The notes under the pieces were generated by a model, which was given only the letters and a program-made list of their open reading frames with translations, had not been told where the DNA came from and did not search any database. This document shows positions 9,185 to 17,108 of a stretch of 64,000 nt of DNA, one piece after another. The position numbers were made by a program, and so were the translations under genes. The DNA lies in the NCBI RefSeq assembly GCF_036924715.1, contig NZ_JAZHSB010000001.1, positions 5,075,001 through 5,139,000 on the forward strand, in the 5' to 3' direction. Position 1 is the stretch's first letter, and each line of letters begins with the position of its first letter. The stretch is from Bradyrhizobium sp. AZCC 1721. Its GTDB lineage: Bacteria > Pseudomonadota > Alphaproteobacteria > Rhizobiales > Xanthobacteraceae.

Positions 9185-9882
9185 GATCTCTTGCTACCGG
9201 TTTTCCATCGACCGAGATCGACAAAAATCGTGTTAATGTACGTATCGCCGAACGCGAAATAGCCGTTGTCCGACATTAGCTGCGCGATTCGCGTATCCTT
9301 CACTTCTTCGCGCGTTTCGCTGTATTGAAGCGTTTCAACACAGATGATCGCCGGTCGGTACTTGTTAAGATTCAGCGTCGACAGCACATCAAAATCGAGA
9401 CCCTCGACGTCGATCGACACCAATGTAGGCTCCTTGTCAAGAAAGCGATCCGCGAAAATATCGTCGAACGTGATCAATGGAACGGGGAGAACCTTTTCGA
9501 TACGCTGGGTCCCCATGGCTTCGTATCGCTTGGCCTCCGCTTCCGAGAACGTGTTCAAGGTTCGCGTGCTCATTACAAAGAACTGAGCCACACGCGCCGA
9601 CGTCACGCCGACGCCTGCTTCTATGCACACGTCGCGCGGCCTTACGCGCTTTATCGAAGCCATCAGTTCAGGATCCGGTTCGACCAGCACTCCCTGAAAC
9701 CCCCGCCTATAAAACAGATAAGTGTTACTGAACTGGCTAGGATGGTGCGCACCGATATCAAGATACGTCACCTCCTCGATCTGCATCGCTTTGGCAACAA
9801 AATCGATAATCAGGTCCTCGCCGGCCTGAGAATAGGAATGCTTCGCGTCGCGCCAGCGCCACGGCTCGAACAGCTCAATCAT
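9181..9882 (-). CDS. FkbM family methyltransferase
   Basis: 233 residues. Hallmarks are SYSQAGEDLIIDFVA at the N-terminus, YLDIGAHHPSQFSNTYLFY (SAM site), GVLVEPDPELMASI, and VSIDVEGLDFDVLSTL near residue 170. These are typical of FkbM-type O-methyltransferases in polysaccharide loci. It overlaps the epimerase start by 4 bp. Target hydroxyl unknown; chain-terminating methylation is possible because the exporter is of the ABC type, where capping often sets chain length (inference). Confidence 0.88.
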   Translation of the reverse strand: MIELFEPWRWRDAKHSYSQAGEDLIIDFVAKAMQIEEVTYLDIGAHHPSQFSNTYLFYRRGFQGVLVEPDPELMASIKRVRPRDVCIEAGVGVTSARVAQFFVMSTRTLNTFSEAEAKRYEAMGTQRIEKVLPVPLITFDDIFADRFLDKEPTLVSIDVEGLDFDVLSTLNLNKYRPAIICVETLQYSETREEVKDTRIAQLMSDNGYFAFGDTYINTIFVDLGRWKTGSKRS

Positions 9883-9936
9883 CGAAAAGCACCGCCAATC
9901 GCAAGGACGCGCGCAGTCTCCCCAAATTGGCGCATG

Positions 9937-10803
9937 TCACGAACTTCGGGTCGCATGATAGCTTCTAAGTGTACGCACCAGCCGCAACAACCTCAAGAGT
10001 AGCCTGACTTTTTCCAGGTTCGACAAACGCGAACAGCGCGCAAGAGCGATGGCGGAATGCAAGAAAAATGGCCAAAAGTCTAACCCGTTTTTCTTGGCAT
10101 CTGCATACTTGACTTCGTACGTGGGTGCATCAACACCGGCACCGTAGAGATTTTGATCGATCGTTCGAAAGTCGTTTTCGAGGATGATGCGAAGGACGAC
10201 ATAACAATCGTAAAAATCAAAATAGCTACCTTTCAGGGTAAAAAGAATCGACCTGCGGGGATGAAGCCCGTAGAAAAGGCTGGGCTGCATGATCGAAAAA
10301 TAATTCTCCACGTTCTGGAACACCTTCGCATTTGGCGACAGCTCGGGAATCGGATTCTCTTCGCAAACATTTCGTGCCCTGAAGAGCGTATTGAACTTGG
10401 TCATGACAGAGCACGACGGGCTTGCAGCGGCAAGACAGGTTTCGACGAACCTTGCATCCCATTCGTCATCATCGGCCGCCCACATGAAGTATTCTCCCGA
10501 CGCATTCGCAAGGACGAAGCGGAAGTTAGCAATCGGTCCGATGTTGGCGGGTTGACGGAAATACTTTATCCGCGCATCGACCTCGGAGAATTCTTGAACA
10601 GCCCTCTCTGTTTCCGAACCGGGTGAGGCGTTATCCGACACCAGGATTTCGAGATTCGAGTAAGTCTGACCGCAGATGAGCTGCAATGTCCGACGCAGAC
10701 CCGCCGGCCTATTGAAGGTCGGAATCCCTATGGACACCAGCGGCCTGTTTCCGCCGGACAAATCGACAGCGGAAGAATTTGGGGCCATGACGTAACCCTG
10801 CAT
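9937..10803 (-). CDS. Glycosyltransferase family 2
   Basis: 288 residues, GT-A fold. It has VSIGIPTFNRPAGLRRTL, the acidic nucleotide site ILVSDNASPGSE, and the DxD-equivalent in YFMWAADDDEWDARFV near residue 118. The C-terminal part is rich in hydrophobic and basic residues but has no clear transmembrane helix. ATG 10803 directly abuts the wzt stop codon; an internal ATG five codons on is an alternative. A 54-bp gap follows before the FkbM gene. It probably adds a sugar to the chain exported by Wzm/Wzt. Confidence 0.85.
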   Translation of the reverse strand: MQGYVMAPNSSAVDLSGGNRPLVSIGIPTFNRPAGLRRTLQLICGQTYSNLEILVSDNASPGSETERAVQEFSEVDARIKYFRQPANIGPIANFRFVLANASGEYFMWAADDDEWDARFVETCLAAASPSCSVMTKFNTLFRARNVCEENPIPELSPNAKVFQNVENYFSIMQPSLFYGLHPRRSILFTLKGSYFDFYDCYVVLRIILENDFRTIDQNLYGAGVDAPTYEVKYADAKKNGLDFWPFFLHSAIALARCSRLSNLEKVRLLLRLLRLVRTLRSYHATRSS

Positions 10804-12063
10804 TCATTTTTCTCGAACGAAATCCCATTCGAGGTCCGGACGAACCACGCCTGGAAATTCCTGAATGTAATCGTTTCTACTTGCGTCAAACAAATCGTCG
10901 ATGACGTGGAAGCGAAGCGCGTCCCGCTCGAAGAAATGAATAACGACCGGGCTCATTGAGCTCACCGCGACCCCGACAACAAACAGGCCGTTGTTGAGAA
11001 AGCGCGGCGGAATCCACATTAGCGATCGATAGATTCCGCGCGAAATTACGTCATTGTTGGGCAGCGAACTCACGAACGCATATTGGTCCTGCAAGAAGAT
11101 ATGGAAATTTGGGACAAGTCGGTGTCCATCTTGCAGGACCTCAAACGTCATCTCGATTCCTACCGGCTCGTCGCGACCTATCGCATCAACCTCATCAAAT
11201 GTGCTGTTTACAACCCGAGCGCCGCACAGCCGAACAATGTCGTTGCCTGGACGCGCAGCATTTTTCTCGTAACCCAGTGCTGGTCCGCTGCTGGCCCCTT
11301 CCGAAAAATACAAGTCGGCAATTTTATGCGAGGGTCCGAGTGCACGGATTTCGCCGTGCTCGAGAAGAATGCACTGACTGCACAAGCTCGTTACCGTAAC
11401 CATGCTGTGACTGACGAAGACAACTGTTCGCCCATCACTGGTCACATCCCTCATTTTGCCGAGGCATTTCTTCTGAAATTCAGCGTCGCCAACAGCTAGC
11501 ACTTCGTCAACGATGAGAATTTCAGGATCCAGATGTGCCGCAACCGAGAATGCAAGCCGAGTTTGCATACCGCTGGAGTAACGCTTCACCGGCGTATCGA
11601 TGAAAGCTTCGACTCCCGAAAAATCGACAATCTCGTCAAACTTGCGAGCGATCTCTGCACGGCTCATGCCGAGAATCGCACCGTTGAGAAACACGTTTTC
11701 GCGCCCGCTGAGCTCGGGGTGGAAGCCGGTGCCAACCTCAAGCAGTGTACCGGTGCGGCCGGTTAGTTGCACCTCGCCGGTCGTAGGCGCGGTAATCTGA
11801 GCGATGATCTTGAGAAGCGTGCTCTTGCCTGAGCCATTGCGCCCTATAATGCCAACAACCTGTCCTTGCTCGATTGTAAATGAGATATCCTTGAGAGCCC
11901 AGAAGGGCTCTACCTCGCGCCTAGCGGGACTGTTTCCCTGCTTTCCGCCGACAAGCCCCCGTCCCCACTCGGTGAGCATCTCGGCGATTCGAGTATGCCC
12001 TGCCGAGTGAACACCTCGGAAGTATTCCTTGCTGACGCCGCGCACTTCGATCGCTTTCGTCAT
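10804..12063 (-). CDS. wzt: Polysaccharide ABC exporter, ATP-binding subunit
   Basis: 419 residues. The nucleotide-binding domain shows Walker A GRNGSGKST (residues 74-82), signature YSSGM (162-166), Walker B ILIVDE (182-187) and the H-loop FVSHSM. About 170 residues follow the ATPase, as in Wzt proteins carrying a C-terminal carbohydrate-binding domain that recognises the finished, capped O-chain. It works with the Wzm permease, whose gene precedes it by 54 bp. The extended C-terminus suggests chain-length coupling by terminal modification (family knowledge). Confidence 0.92.
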   Translation of the reverse strand: MTKAIEVRGVSKEYFRGVHSAGHTRIAEMLTEWGRGLVGGKQGNSPARREVEPFWALKDISFTIEQGQVVGIIGRNGSGKSTLLKIIAQITAPTTGEVQLTGRTGTLLEVGTGFHPELSGRENVFLNGAILGMSRAEIARKFDEIVDFSGVEAFIDTPVKRYSSGMQTRLAFSVAAHLDPEILIVDEVLAVGDAEFQKKCLGKMRDVTSDGRTVVFVSHSMVTVTSLCSQCILLEHGEIRALGPSHKIADLYFSEGASSGPALGYEKNAARPGNDIVRLCGARVVNSTFDEVDAIGRDEPVGIEMTFEVLQDGHRLVPNFHIFLQDQYAFVSSLPNNDVISRGIYRSLMWIPPRFLNNGLFVVGVAVSSMSPVVIHFFERDALRFHVIDDLFDASRNDYIQEFPGVVRPDLEWDFVREK

Positions 12064-12117
12064 GACGTGGAGCCGACCGGTCTCGAAAAGTTAAGTAACG
12101 TCCCCTGAGGTCCGGAA

Positions 12118-12948
12118 TCAGATGCGATCAATGAGATTGCCTTCCATTCGTCGAAACAATTCCGAGCCGCCCCAGAGCAACAGGACCGTCAGAGCTCCGA
12201 ACATTCCAATCCCGATGAGGGATGGAGCATTGGTGCCAAGCACCACCCAACGCATCGTGTTCACCATCACAGCAATTGGATTCAGTTCGTACAGCCAGCG
12301 GATGCGTTCCGGAACCAGCGATGCCGGGTAGACGATTGGGCTCATATACATCAAGACCTGCATGATCGATGGTAACGCGATGCCAACGTCGCGATAAACT
12401 GCGTTCATCGGAGCGACCCAAAGCGCGATCGCATAACCGAAAAGCCCGACGACAACAATCACGAGAGGTGCGAAGAATACAGTCCAGCTCACATGCGCGC
12501 CTACAAGCTTCGCAATTATGACCAGGACCAGGATTGCAATCAGCGCGTCAAGCGCGGCAGCCAATGGCGAGACTAGGGGAATGATCAACCGCGGAAAAGA
12601 GACTTTCGTGATCAGCGCGCTGTTCGCGACTAGGCTACCGCCTCCCTCTGCTACAACCCGATTGAAGTATTGCCACACTGCAATGCCCGCAAAGGCGAAC
12701 AGCGGATATGATTGTTCCTGCACGGGAATACGCACGAACACAACGAATACCGTAGTGAAAATGACCGTGGTCAGCAGCGGCTGCAGCACCACCCACAATA
12801 ATCCTACGACGGCTTGTCGGTACCGAACCGATATCTCGCGGCGCACCAGCACCATCAAGAGTTCGCGGTGCGCCCAGATGTCAGCCAGATCCTCGGCGAA
12901 AGACCGTTCGCTATGCGGCTTGATGACTTTGATTGTCGTAGAGGTCAT
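12118..12948 (-). CDS. wzm: Polysaccharide ABC exporter, permease subunit
   Basis: 276 residues, ABC-2 membrane family. The cytoplasmic N-terminus contains HRELLMVLVRREISVRYRQA, a conserved feature of Wzm/KpsM/TagG proteins, followed by about six hydrophobic segments (for example VVLQPLLTTVIFTTVFVVFV, LIAILVLVIIAKLVG, LVIVVVGLFGYAIALWV) and MYMSPIVYPASLVPE. It moves undecaprenyl-linked glycan across the inner membrane with Wzt. The start overlaps the galE stop by 4 bp. Confidence 0.92.
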   Translation of the reverse strand: MTSTTIKVIKPHSERSFAEDLADIWAHRELLMVLVRREISVRYRQAVVGLLWVVLQPLLTTVIFTTVFVVFVRIPVQEQSYPLFAFAGIAVWQYFNRVVAEGGGSLVANSALITKVSFPRLIIPLVSPLAAALDALIAILVLVIIAKLVGAHVSWTVFFAPLVIVVVGLFGYAIALWVAPMNAVYRDVGIALPSIMQVLMYMSPIVYPASLVPERIRWLYELNPIAVMVNTMRWVVLGTNAPSLIGIGMFGALTVLLLWGGSELFRRMEGNLIDRI

Positions 12949-13925
12949 TGAACTGTCAGCTTCCGTTCCCAGGCGAGCGCATGCCTGACGATTGTGTCGA
13001 GATCGTCATAGGCAGGCACCCACGACAACGCCCGCCGGATCAGCGCGTTGTCGGCAACAATGGCGACCGGATCGCCCGCACGCCGTGGCCGCGGGATCGC
13101 GGCAAAATCGCTGCCTGACACACGTTTGACGGCCTCGATGATTTCGCGCACGGAATAGCCGTGCCCGTAGCCGCAATTGATCGTCACGCTTTCGCCTCCG
13201 CCGCGCAGATAATCAAGGGCCTTGATATGGGCGCTCACGAGATCGCAGACGTGGATGTAGTCGCGGATGCAGGTGCCGTCGGGCGTCGGATAGTCGGTTC
13301 CGAAGATCTCCATTCCGTTCCGGACGCCCAGGGCAGCTTGCACTGCGACCTTGATCAGATGAGTTGCCCCGCGGGTCGACTGGCCGATCCGCAACAATGG
13401 ATCGGCGCCGGCGACGTTGAAATACCGCAGGATAGCGCAGGTCAAGTGGCTTGTAGACGCCACATCGCCCAGCATTCTCTCCGTCATCAACTTGGATGCG
13501 CCATACGGCGACATTGGTTGGGGGATGAGGTCTTCGCCCACCAAGCCCGCCGTGGGACTGCCGTAAACTGCAGCGGTTGATGAGAAAACGAAATGCCGCA
13601 CGCCACCGCGCACTGCGGAGTCGATCAGCTTAAGCGAATTCACCGTGTTGTTTCTGTAGTAAGCGATCGGATTAGCGATTGACTCAGGTACGACCGAAGA
13701 CGCAGCGAAATGCATAATCGCGCTGACCCCATGTTCCGCGATGATCGTCGATACGAGACTTTCGTCTCCGACATCGCCGACAATGAGCTGCACCTGCGCC
13801 GGAACGGCCTCTCGAAAGCCGGTCGACACGTTATCGAGTACGACAACCGCGCGCCCCTGCTCGACGAGCCCCTGCACGACGTGGCTGCCGATGTAACCCG
13901 CGCCACCCGTTACGAGAATTGTCAT
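12945..13925 (-). CDS. galE: UDP-glucose 4-epimerase
   Basis: 326 residues. It has the NAD-binding ILVTGGAGYIGSHVV at the N-terminus, a catalytic Ser/Thr in VFSSTAAVYG, YxxxK in SPYGASKLMTE, and the substrate-site segments ILRYFNVAGADP and GTCIRDYIHVCDL that separate GalE from other extended SDRs. It interconverts UDP-glucose and UDP-galactose (or the GlcNAc forms). This is the first structural gene after the leader with the hairpin and ops-like element, so it should be the first beneficiary of antitermination. Confidence 0.93.
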   Translation of the reverse strand: MTILVTGGAGYIGSHVVQGLVEQGRAVVVLDNVSTGFREAVPAQVQLIVGDVGDESLVSTIIAEHGVSAIMHFAASSVVPESIANPIAYYRNNTVNSLKLIDSAVRGGVRHFVFSSTAAVYGSPTAGLVGEDLIPQPMSPYGASKLMTERMLGDVASTSHLTCAILRYFNVAGADPLLRIGQSTRGATHLIKVAVQAALGVRNGMEIFGTDYPTPDGTCIRDYIHVCDLVSAHIKALDYLRGGGESVTINCGYGHGYSVREIIEAVKRVSGSDFAAIPRPRRAGDPVAIVADNALIRRALSWVPAYDDLDTIVRHALAWERKLTVQ

Positions 13926-13939
13926 TTGCCAAAAAATCC

Positions 13940-13951
13940 CATGCTACCGCA
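13940..13951 (-). promoter_or_regulatory. ops-like recruitment element for the NusG/RfaH paralogue
   Basis: On the transcribed (minus-sense) strand this 12-mer reads TGCGGTAGCATG. It matches the enterobacterial ops element (GGCGGTAGCGTG) at 10 of 12 positions, including the whole GCGGTAGC core. It lies in the leader between the NusG-like gene and galE, 15 bp before the galE start codon, and is followed by a T6 run. In E. coli, ops pauses RNA polymerase and recruits RfaH. Function here is inferred from position and match. Confidence 0.55.
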
Positions 13952-13952
13952 C

Positions 13953-13978
13953 TCCGGGTGAATCGACTGTCACCCGGA
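13953..13978 (-). terminator. Leader hairpin before galE, possible attenuator
   Basis: Perfect 9-bp inverted repeat (TCCGGGTGA / TCACCCGGA) with an 8-nt loop, just after the NusG-like gene and just before the ops-like element. In the minus sense a T6 run follows about 16 nt later, too far for a classical intrinsic terminator. It may act as a pause or attenuation hairpin. Confidence 0.45.
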
Positions 13979-14041
13979 TGCTCCGTTAAGGAGCGAAAGA
14001 CAAACTACGGCGCTCGGGCACCGCCCGATACGCGACCGCTC

Positions 14042-14560
14042 TTAGAAGGCGGCTACGACCATATCCGCGTCAAGAAGGACGCGGACCTTGCGACCAAGCA
14101 TCTCGAGCAAAATAGAGACCCGATCACGGTCTGCCATTGCGTTGAACGAGCCAGCACTGTCCAGGAACGCACCGGCCAGCACGCGAACCCTGTCTCCGGG
14201 TGCAAAGGCAGGTTGCGATTCCAGCCTAATGAATCCCTGCTCGTCCTCACGCGCCTTGAGCTCAGAGACAACTCCTTCTGGCACCGCTGCCGGGCCGTCG
14301 CCATGGCCCACCAGACCTGTCACTCCGTACGTCGACTGAAGCGATCGCCAGCGCTGCGTCGCTATGTCGATCGCGACGAAGAGATAACGCGGAAACAACG
14401 GCTTCGCTATGATATCGAGCTTGCGCGCGTGGCGCCGCCGCTTCTGATATCGTGGCAGGTACACGTCAAAGCCCTGACGCAAGATGTGCTGCGCGGCCTT
14501 ATGTTCACTATTGACCTGCGTCTGAACGACATACCATTGAATCCCGGGCGCCCGGCTCAT
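14042..14560 (-). CDS. NusG/RfaH-type transcription antiterminator
   Basis: 172 residues. The N-terminal NGN domain carries WYVVQTQVNSEHKAAQHI and PLFPRYLFVAID, and a KOW-type segment follows near residue 127 (FAPGDRVRVLAGAF). It is a specialised NusG paralogue, as commonly found at the head of long polysaccharide operons. It would ride on RNA polymerase and suppress termination across the roughly 14 kb that follow. It overlaps the upstream regulator gene by 4 bp, and the leader after it holds an ops-like site. A role as the general NusG is less likely given the context. Confidence 0.9.
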   Translation of the reverse strand: MSRAPGIQWYVVQTQVNSEHKAAQHILRQGFDVYLPRYQKRRRHARKLDIIAKPLFPRYLFVAIDIATQRWRSLQSTYGVTGLVGHGDGPAAVPEGVVSELKAREDEQGFIRLESQPAFAPGDRVRVLAGAFLDSAGSFNAMADRDRVSILLEMLGRKVRVLLDADMVVAAF

Positions 14561-15198
14561 GCGCGACTCCCCGTTTCAGCCGACGATCGCAGGCCAAGTA
14601 GAGCCGGCACCATGACTCGATCCGCGCCACAGGCGGCGACCGCATCGTCGAACGCCGCTTGCGCGTCTGTCAGATCGGTCACCAACACTGCGTCGAATTC
14701 TCCCAAGATATCCGCGTAGGAGCGGATCAGATCGACTCCCGCAAACTTGCCGTCCTCGCCGCCCCGATCGACGATAGCGACGACGGTTACGGCAAGCTCC
14801 GCGGCACAAAGAATGGCAATTTCGGCAAGATCGGACCTTCCAGCAAGCACAACACGGTTGAAATTATTGGTCCTTGCTGTTGCCAAGGCGCGGGCACAAT
14901 CCTCTTTGGCAAGGCGAAAGAACGAAAACGAGTCTGAGAGATACTGGATCGTCAGCCGCGACTTCTCGGCAAATCCGGTCGGAGTTAGATAATAGACGTA
15001 ACGCCTGGCTGGCGCATTGTGCACCTTGACCAGTCCCTTCTTGATGCAGCGCTTCAGGTACACGTTGACGAGGCCGAGCGCGACACCGAGTTCGGCCGCG
15101 ATGTGACGCTGCGATTGCTCGCCGTTCTGGTGAACGGAGGTTAGAAGATTGAGCAGAATGCGCTTGTTATCTTGTTCGCTGTGCAGCAAGCGGTCCAT
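14557..15198 (-). CDS. Winged helix-turn-helix (MarR-like) polysaccharide regulator
   Basis: 213 residues. The N-terminal winged HTH spans about residues 12-72 (QRHIAAELGVALGLVNVYLK as recognition helices, then YYLTPTGFAEKSRL as the wing end). The remaining part looks like a small Rossmann-type domain (NRVVLAGRSDLAEIAILCA, VTVVAIVDRGGEDG). The HTH plus NusG-like pair heads this operon. Two tandem 15-bp dyads lie 39-80 bp upstream of its ATG and are good candidates for autoregulation. A ligand for the C-terminal domain cannot be named. Confidence 0.85.
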   Translation of the reverse strand: MDRLLHSEQDNKRILLNLLTSVHQNGEQSQRHIAAELGVALGLVNVYLKRCIKKGLVKVHNAPARRYVYYLTPTGFAEKSRLTIQYLSDSFSFFRLAKEDCARALATARTNNFNRVVLAGRSDLAEIAILCAAELAVTVVAIVDRGGEDGKFAGVDLIRSYADILGEFDAVLVTDLTDAQAAFDDAVAACGADRVMVPALLGLRSSAETGSRA

Positions 15199-15236
15199 CG
15201 TCGTCTCTATCGGGCCATTGGAGATACTCGTACCCT

Positions 15237-15278
15237 GTTCACGGCGTGAACGTCAAGGCCCTCGTTCACGGAATGAAC
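15237..15278 (-). promoter_or_regulatory. Tandem operator dyads over a candidate operon promoter
   Basis: Two 15-bp dyads lie 27 bp apart centre to centre: GTTCACGGCGTGAAC at 15237-15251 (perfect 6-bp arms) and GTTCACGGAATGAAC at 15264-15278 (5-bp arms, same half-site). A minus-strand TTGACG (15256-15251), resembling a -35 box, sits between them, so the proximal dyad would fall within the promoter spacer. The -10 is not clear. The arrangement suits repression by the adjacent winged-helix protein. Confidence 0.6.
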
Positions 15279-15741
15279 ACAAACATCTACTTGTAAATGC
15301 TTGGTTTTCTGACCCGAACAGAGGACCTCACCTTTCGCACTAGGCGCGTGAGGCCTGAATGCGTGAGGCCCTGAATGGTGGTCGCGGGCGCCGACTTCGA
15401 AATTTGACGAGAGTGACCTTGCCCCAGTCTTATCCAGTCCTGAATTCGTGCTGGCTGTTGGAGTTGCCCGGCTGGGCGGTGGCTGCCTCGGGAGCTGACG
15501 CGAAGCCCTCGATATCCGTACAACTGCCACAGCCCCCCAACAAGCGGCACCGAGACTCGCTGGCGCGACATCCCTCATCAACCTCTTTCAGTAGCATTCC
15601 TTGCTACGCCGGTACCTACGTGCTGTCCGGACCGCTCTCGAACCATTGCTCGGACGGCCGACAGTGACTAAGAAAGCGACCGACGCCGTCCTTTTCGGTT
15701 CCAGTCTCTCGTCAAGCTACCTCGATGCCCCCCGTGTACAC
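15279..15741. other. Intergenic region between divergent genes
   Basis: About 460 bp between the operator pair and the plus-strand glycosyltransferase start. It contains an imperfect tandem direct repeat (GCGTGAGGCCTGAAT at 15346-15360 and GCGTGAGGCCCTGAAT at 15361-15376). No other gene or clear promoter was seen. The next gene's frame is open from TTG 15601. Confidence 0.4.
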
Positions 15742-16893
15742 ATGACCGTTGGCTGCGCCACTGATCCGCGACGTATATTGTACGTTACAAATGAGGACTG
15801 GGCTTTCTTGCTGGGCCGACTACTCATGGCTCGTGCGGCGAAGAAAGCTGGCTTCGAAGTTCATGTCGCAACGCGAACTAACGAGCATGGTCCCGCGATT
15901 GAGGCAGAGGGCTTCATTTTGCACAGCATTCCATTCAGCCGTGGGCGACTGTCTGCGATTGCTGCAATCCGCACAATCTTGGCACTACGACGCCTTGAAG
16001 GCGACATTAGACCGGACATCGTACACCAGTCTGGGTTGCAGTGCTGCTTCTACGGTACGATTGCCGTGATTGGGCGCAGCATCTCACAAGTGAATGCGTT
16101 CACTGGACTTGGGTATATCTTTACGTCGACAGCTCGGAGGAAGCGCATTCTAAAGGCCATCATCGGCTGGATGCTGCCTCCGCTCTTGAACCGCCGAACC
16201 AGCGTAGTTTTGGTTGAAAATTCGGATGATCGAAAAGTTCTCGCCGATCTAGGAGTGGACGAGAAGCGCCTTGTCGTCATCCCCGGATCGGGCGTAGACA
16301 CCGATCTCTTTCAGCCGCTGCCCGAGCCTGAAGGACCTATCACCTTCGGCTTCGCAGGACGATTGTTGGCCGATAAAGGCATTCGAGCCTTGGTATCGGC
16401 TCACCAAATTCTGAGGGATCAAGGACACGACTTCAGGCTCGTGATTGCCGGCAAGCCAGATCCTGCGAATCCTGCATCAGTCTCTTATGAGGAAGTCGAA
16501 GAATGGAGTAGACGTCCTGGGGTCACTTGGCTGGGACACATCGACGACATAGCCTCGCTTTGGAGGCGCTGCCATTTCGCAATACTGCCGTCCCACCGAG
16601 AGGGCCTGCCCGTTAGCCTTTTGGAAGCAGCCGCGTGTGGCCGAGCACTGATAGCAACAGATGCACCAGGTTGCCGCGAGATCGTCATTGACGACGACAC
16701 CGGATTGCAAGTGCCCGTTGAGAATCCTGCAGCATTAGCGAATGCTATTCTGCGCCTCGCCAACTCGGCACAACTCCGAACACGGTACGCTCGGTCAGCC
16801 CGCAATCAAGTAGTATCCAAACATTCGGCAAAAATCGTGGGAGCTTCGATTGTGGAGCTTTACAACGAACTTACACTTCCGGCGCACGGTTGA
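15742..16893 (+). CDS. Glycosyltransferase family 4
   Basis: About 384 residues from ATG 15742. The N-terminal half has ILYVTNEDWAFLLGRLLMAR; the donor site includes FGFAGRLLADKGI near residue 200, VTWLGHIDDIASLWR, and the EX7E motif in REGLPVSLLEAAACGRALIA. This matches PelF/WbnK-like retaining GT4 enzymes. The frame is open from TTG 15601 and a GTG at 15664 is possible; I chose 15742 because it gives the usual family length. It is the only plus-strand sugar gene here, and its base composition is less GC-biased than its neighbours, consistent with separate acquisition. Confidence 0.82.
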   Translation: MTVGCATDPRRILYVTNEDWAFLLGRLLMARAAKKAGFEVHVATRTNEHGPAIEAEGFILHSIPFSRGRLSAIAAIRTILALRRLEGDIRPDIVHQSGLQCCFYGTIAVIGRSISQVNAFTGLGYIFTSTARRKRILKAIIGWMLPPLLNRRTSVVLVENSDDRKVLADLGVDEKRLVVIPGSGVDTDLFQPLPEPEGPITFGFAGRLLADKGIRALVSAHQILRDQGHDFRLVIAGKPDPANPASVSYEEVEEWSRRPGVTWLGHIDDIASLWRRCHFAILPSHREGLPVSLLEAAACGRALIATDAPGCREIVIDDDTGLQVPVENPAALANAILRLANSAQLRTRYARSARNQVVSKHSAKIVGASIVELYNELTLPAHG

Positions 16894-17071
16894 GCTGCAC
16901 GGCGTTGCCATTGCCCCACAAAAATCTCGGGTTAACCCAACTGCATCTCGGACCATTTCCGCCAAGGATCGCGCGGGCTCTTCCCGGACGCATGCGATGT
17001 TCGGTAGCTCGTACCCTCTTCGTCAACGGATAGATGATCCCGTCTCTTACGTCGAAGTTGTAATGTGGCAT
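16871..17071 (-). pseudogene. Decayed DUF6894 family gene
   Basis: From ATG 17071 the frame reads MPHYNFDVRDG, the conserved start of the small rhizobial DUF6894 family. Identity is then lost in that frame but continues in the other two: a second frame gives DEEGT and the third ELPNIACVREEPARSLAEM followed by VRDAV, exactly the expected order. Two frameshifts are therefore needed, so the gene is broken. It lies between convergent genes. Function of the intact family is unknown. Confidence 0.65.
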
Positions 17072-17108
17072 CGCTTCATTCCAACTTGCCCTGGCAGGTC
17101 GGGATATC

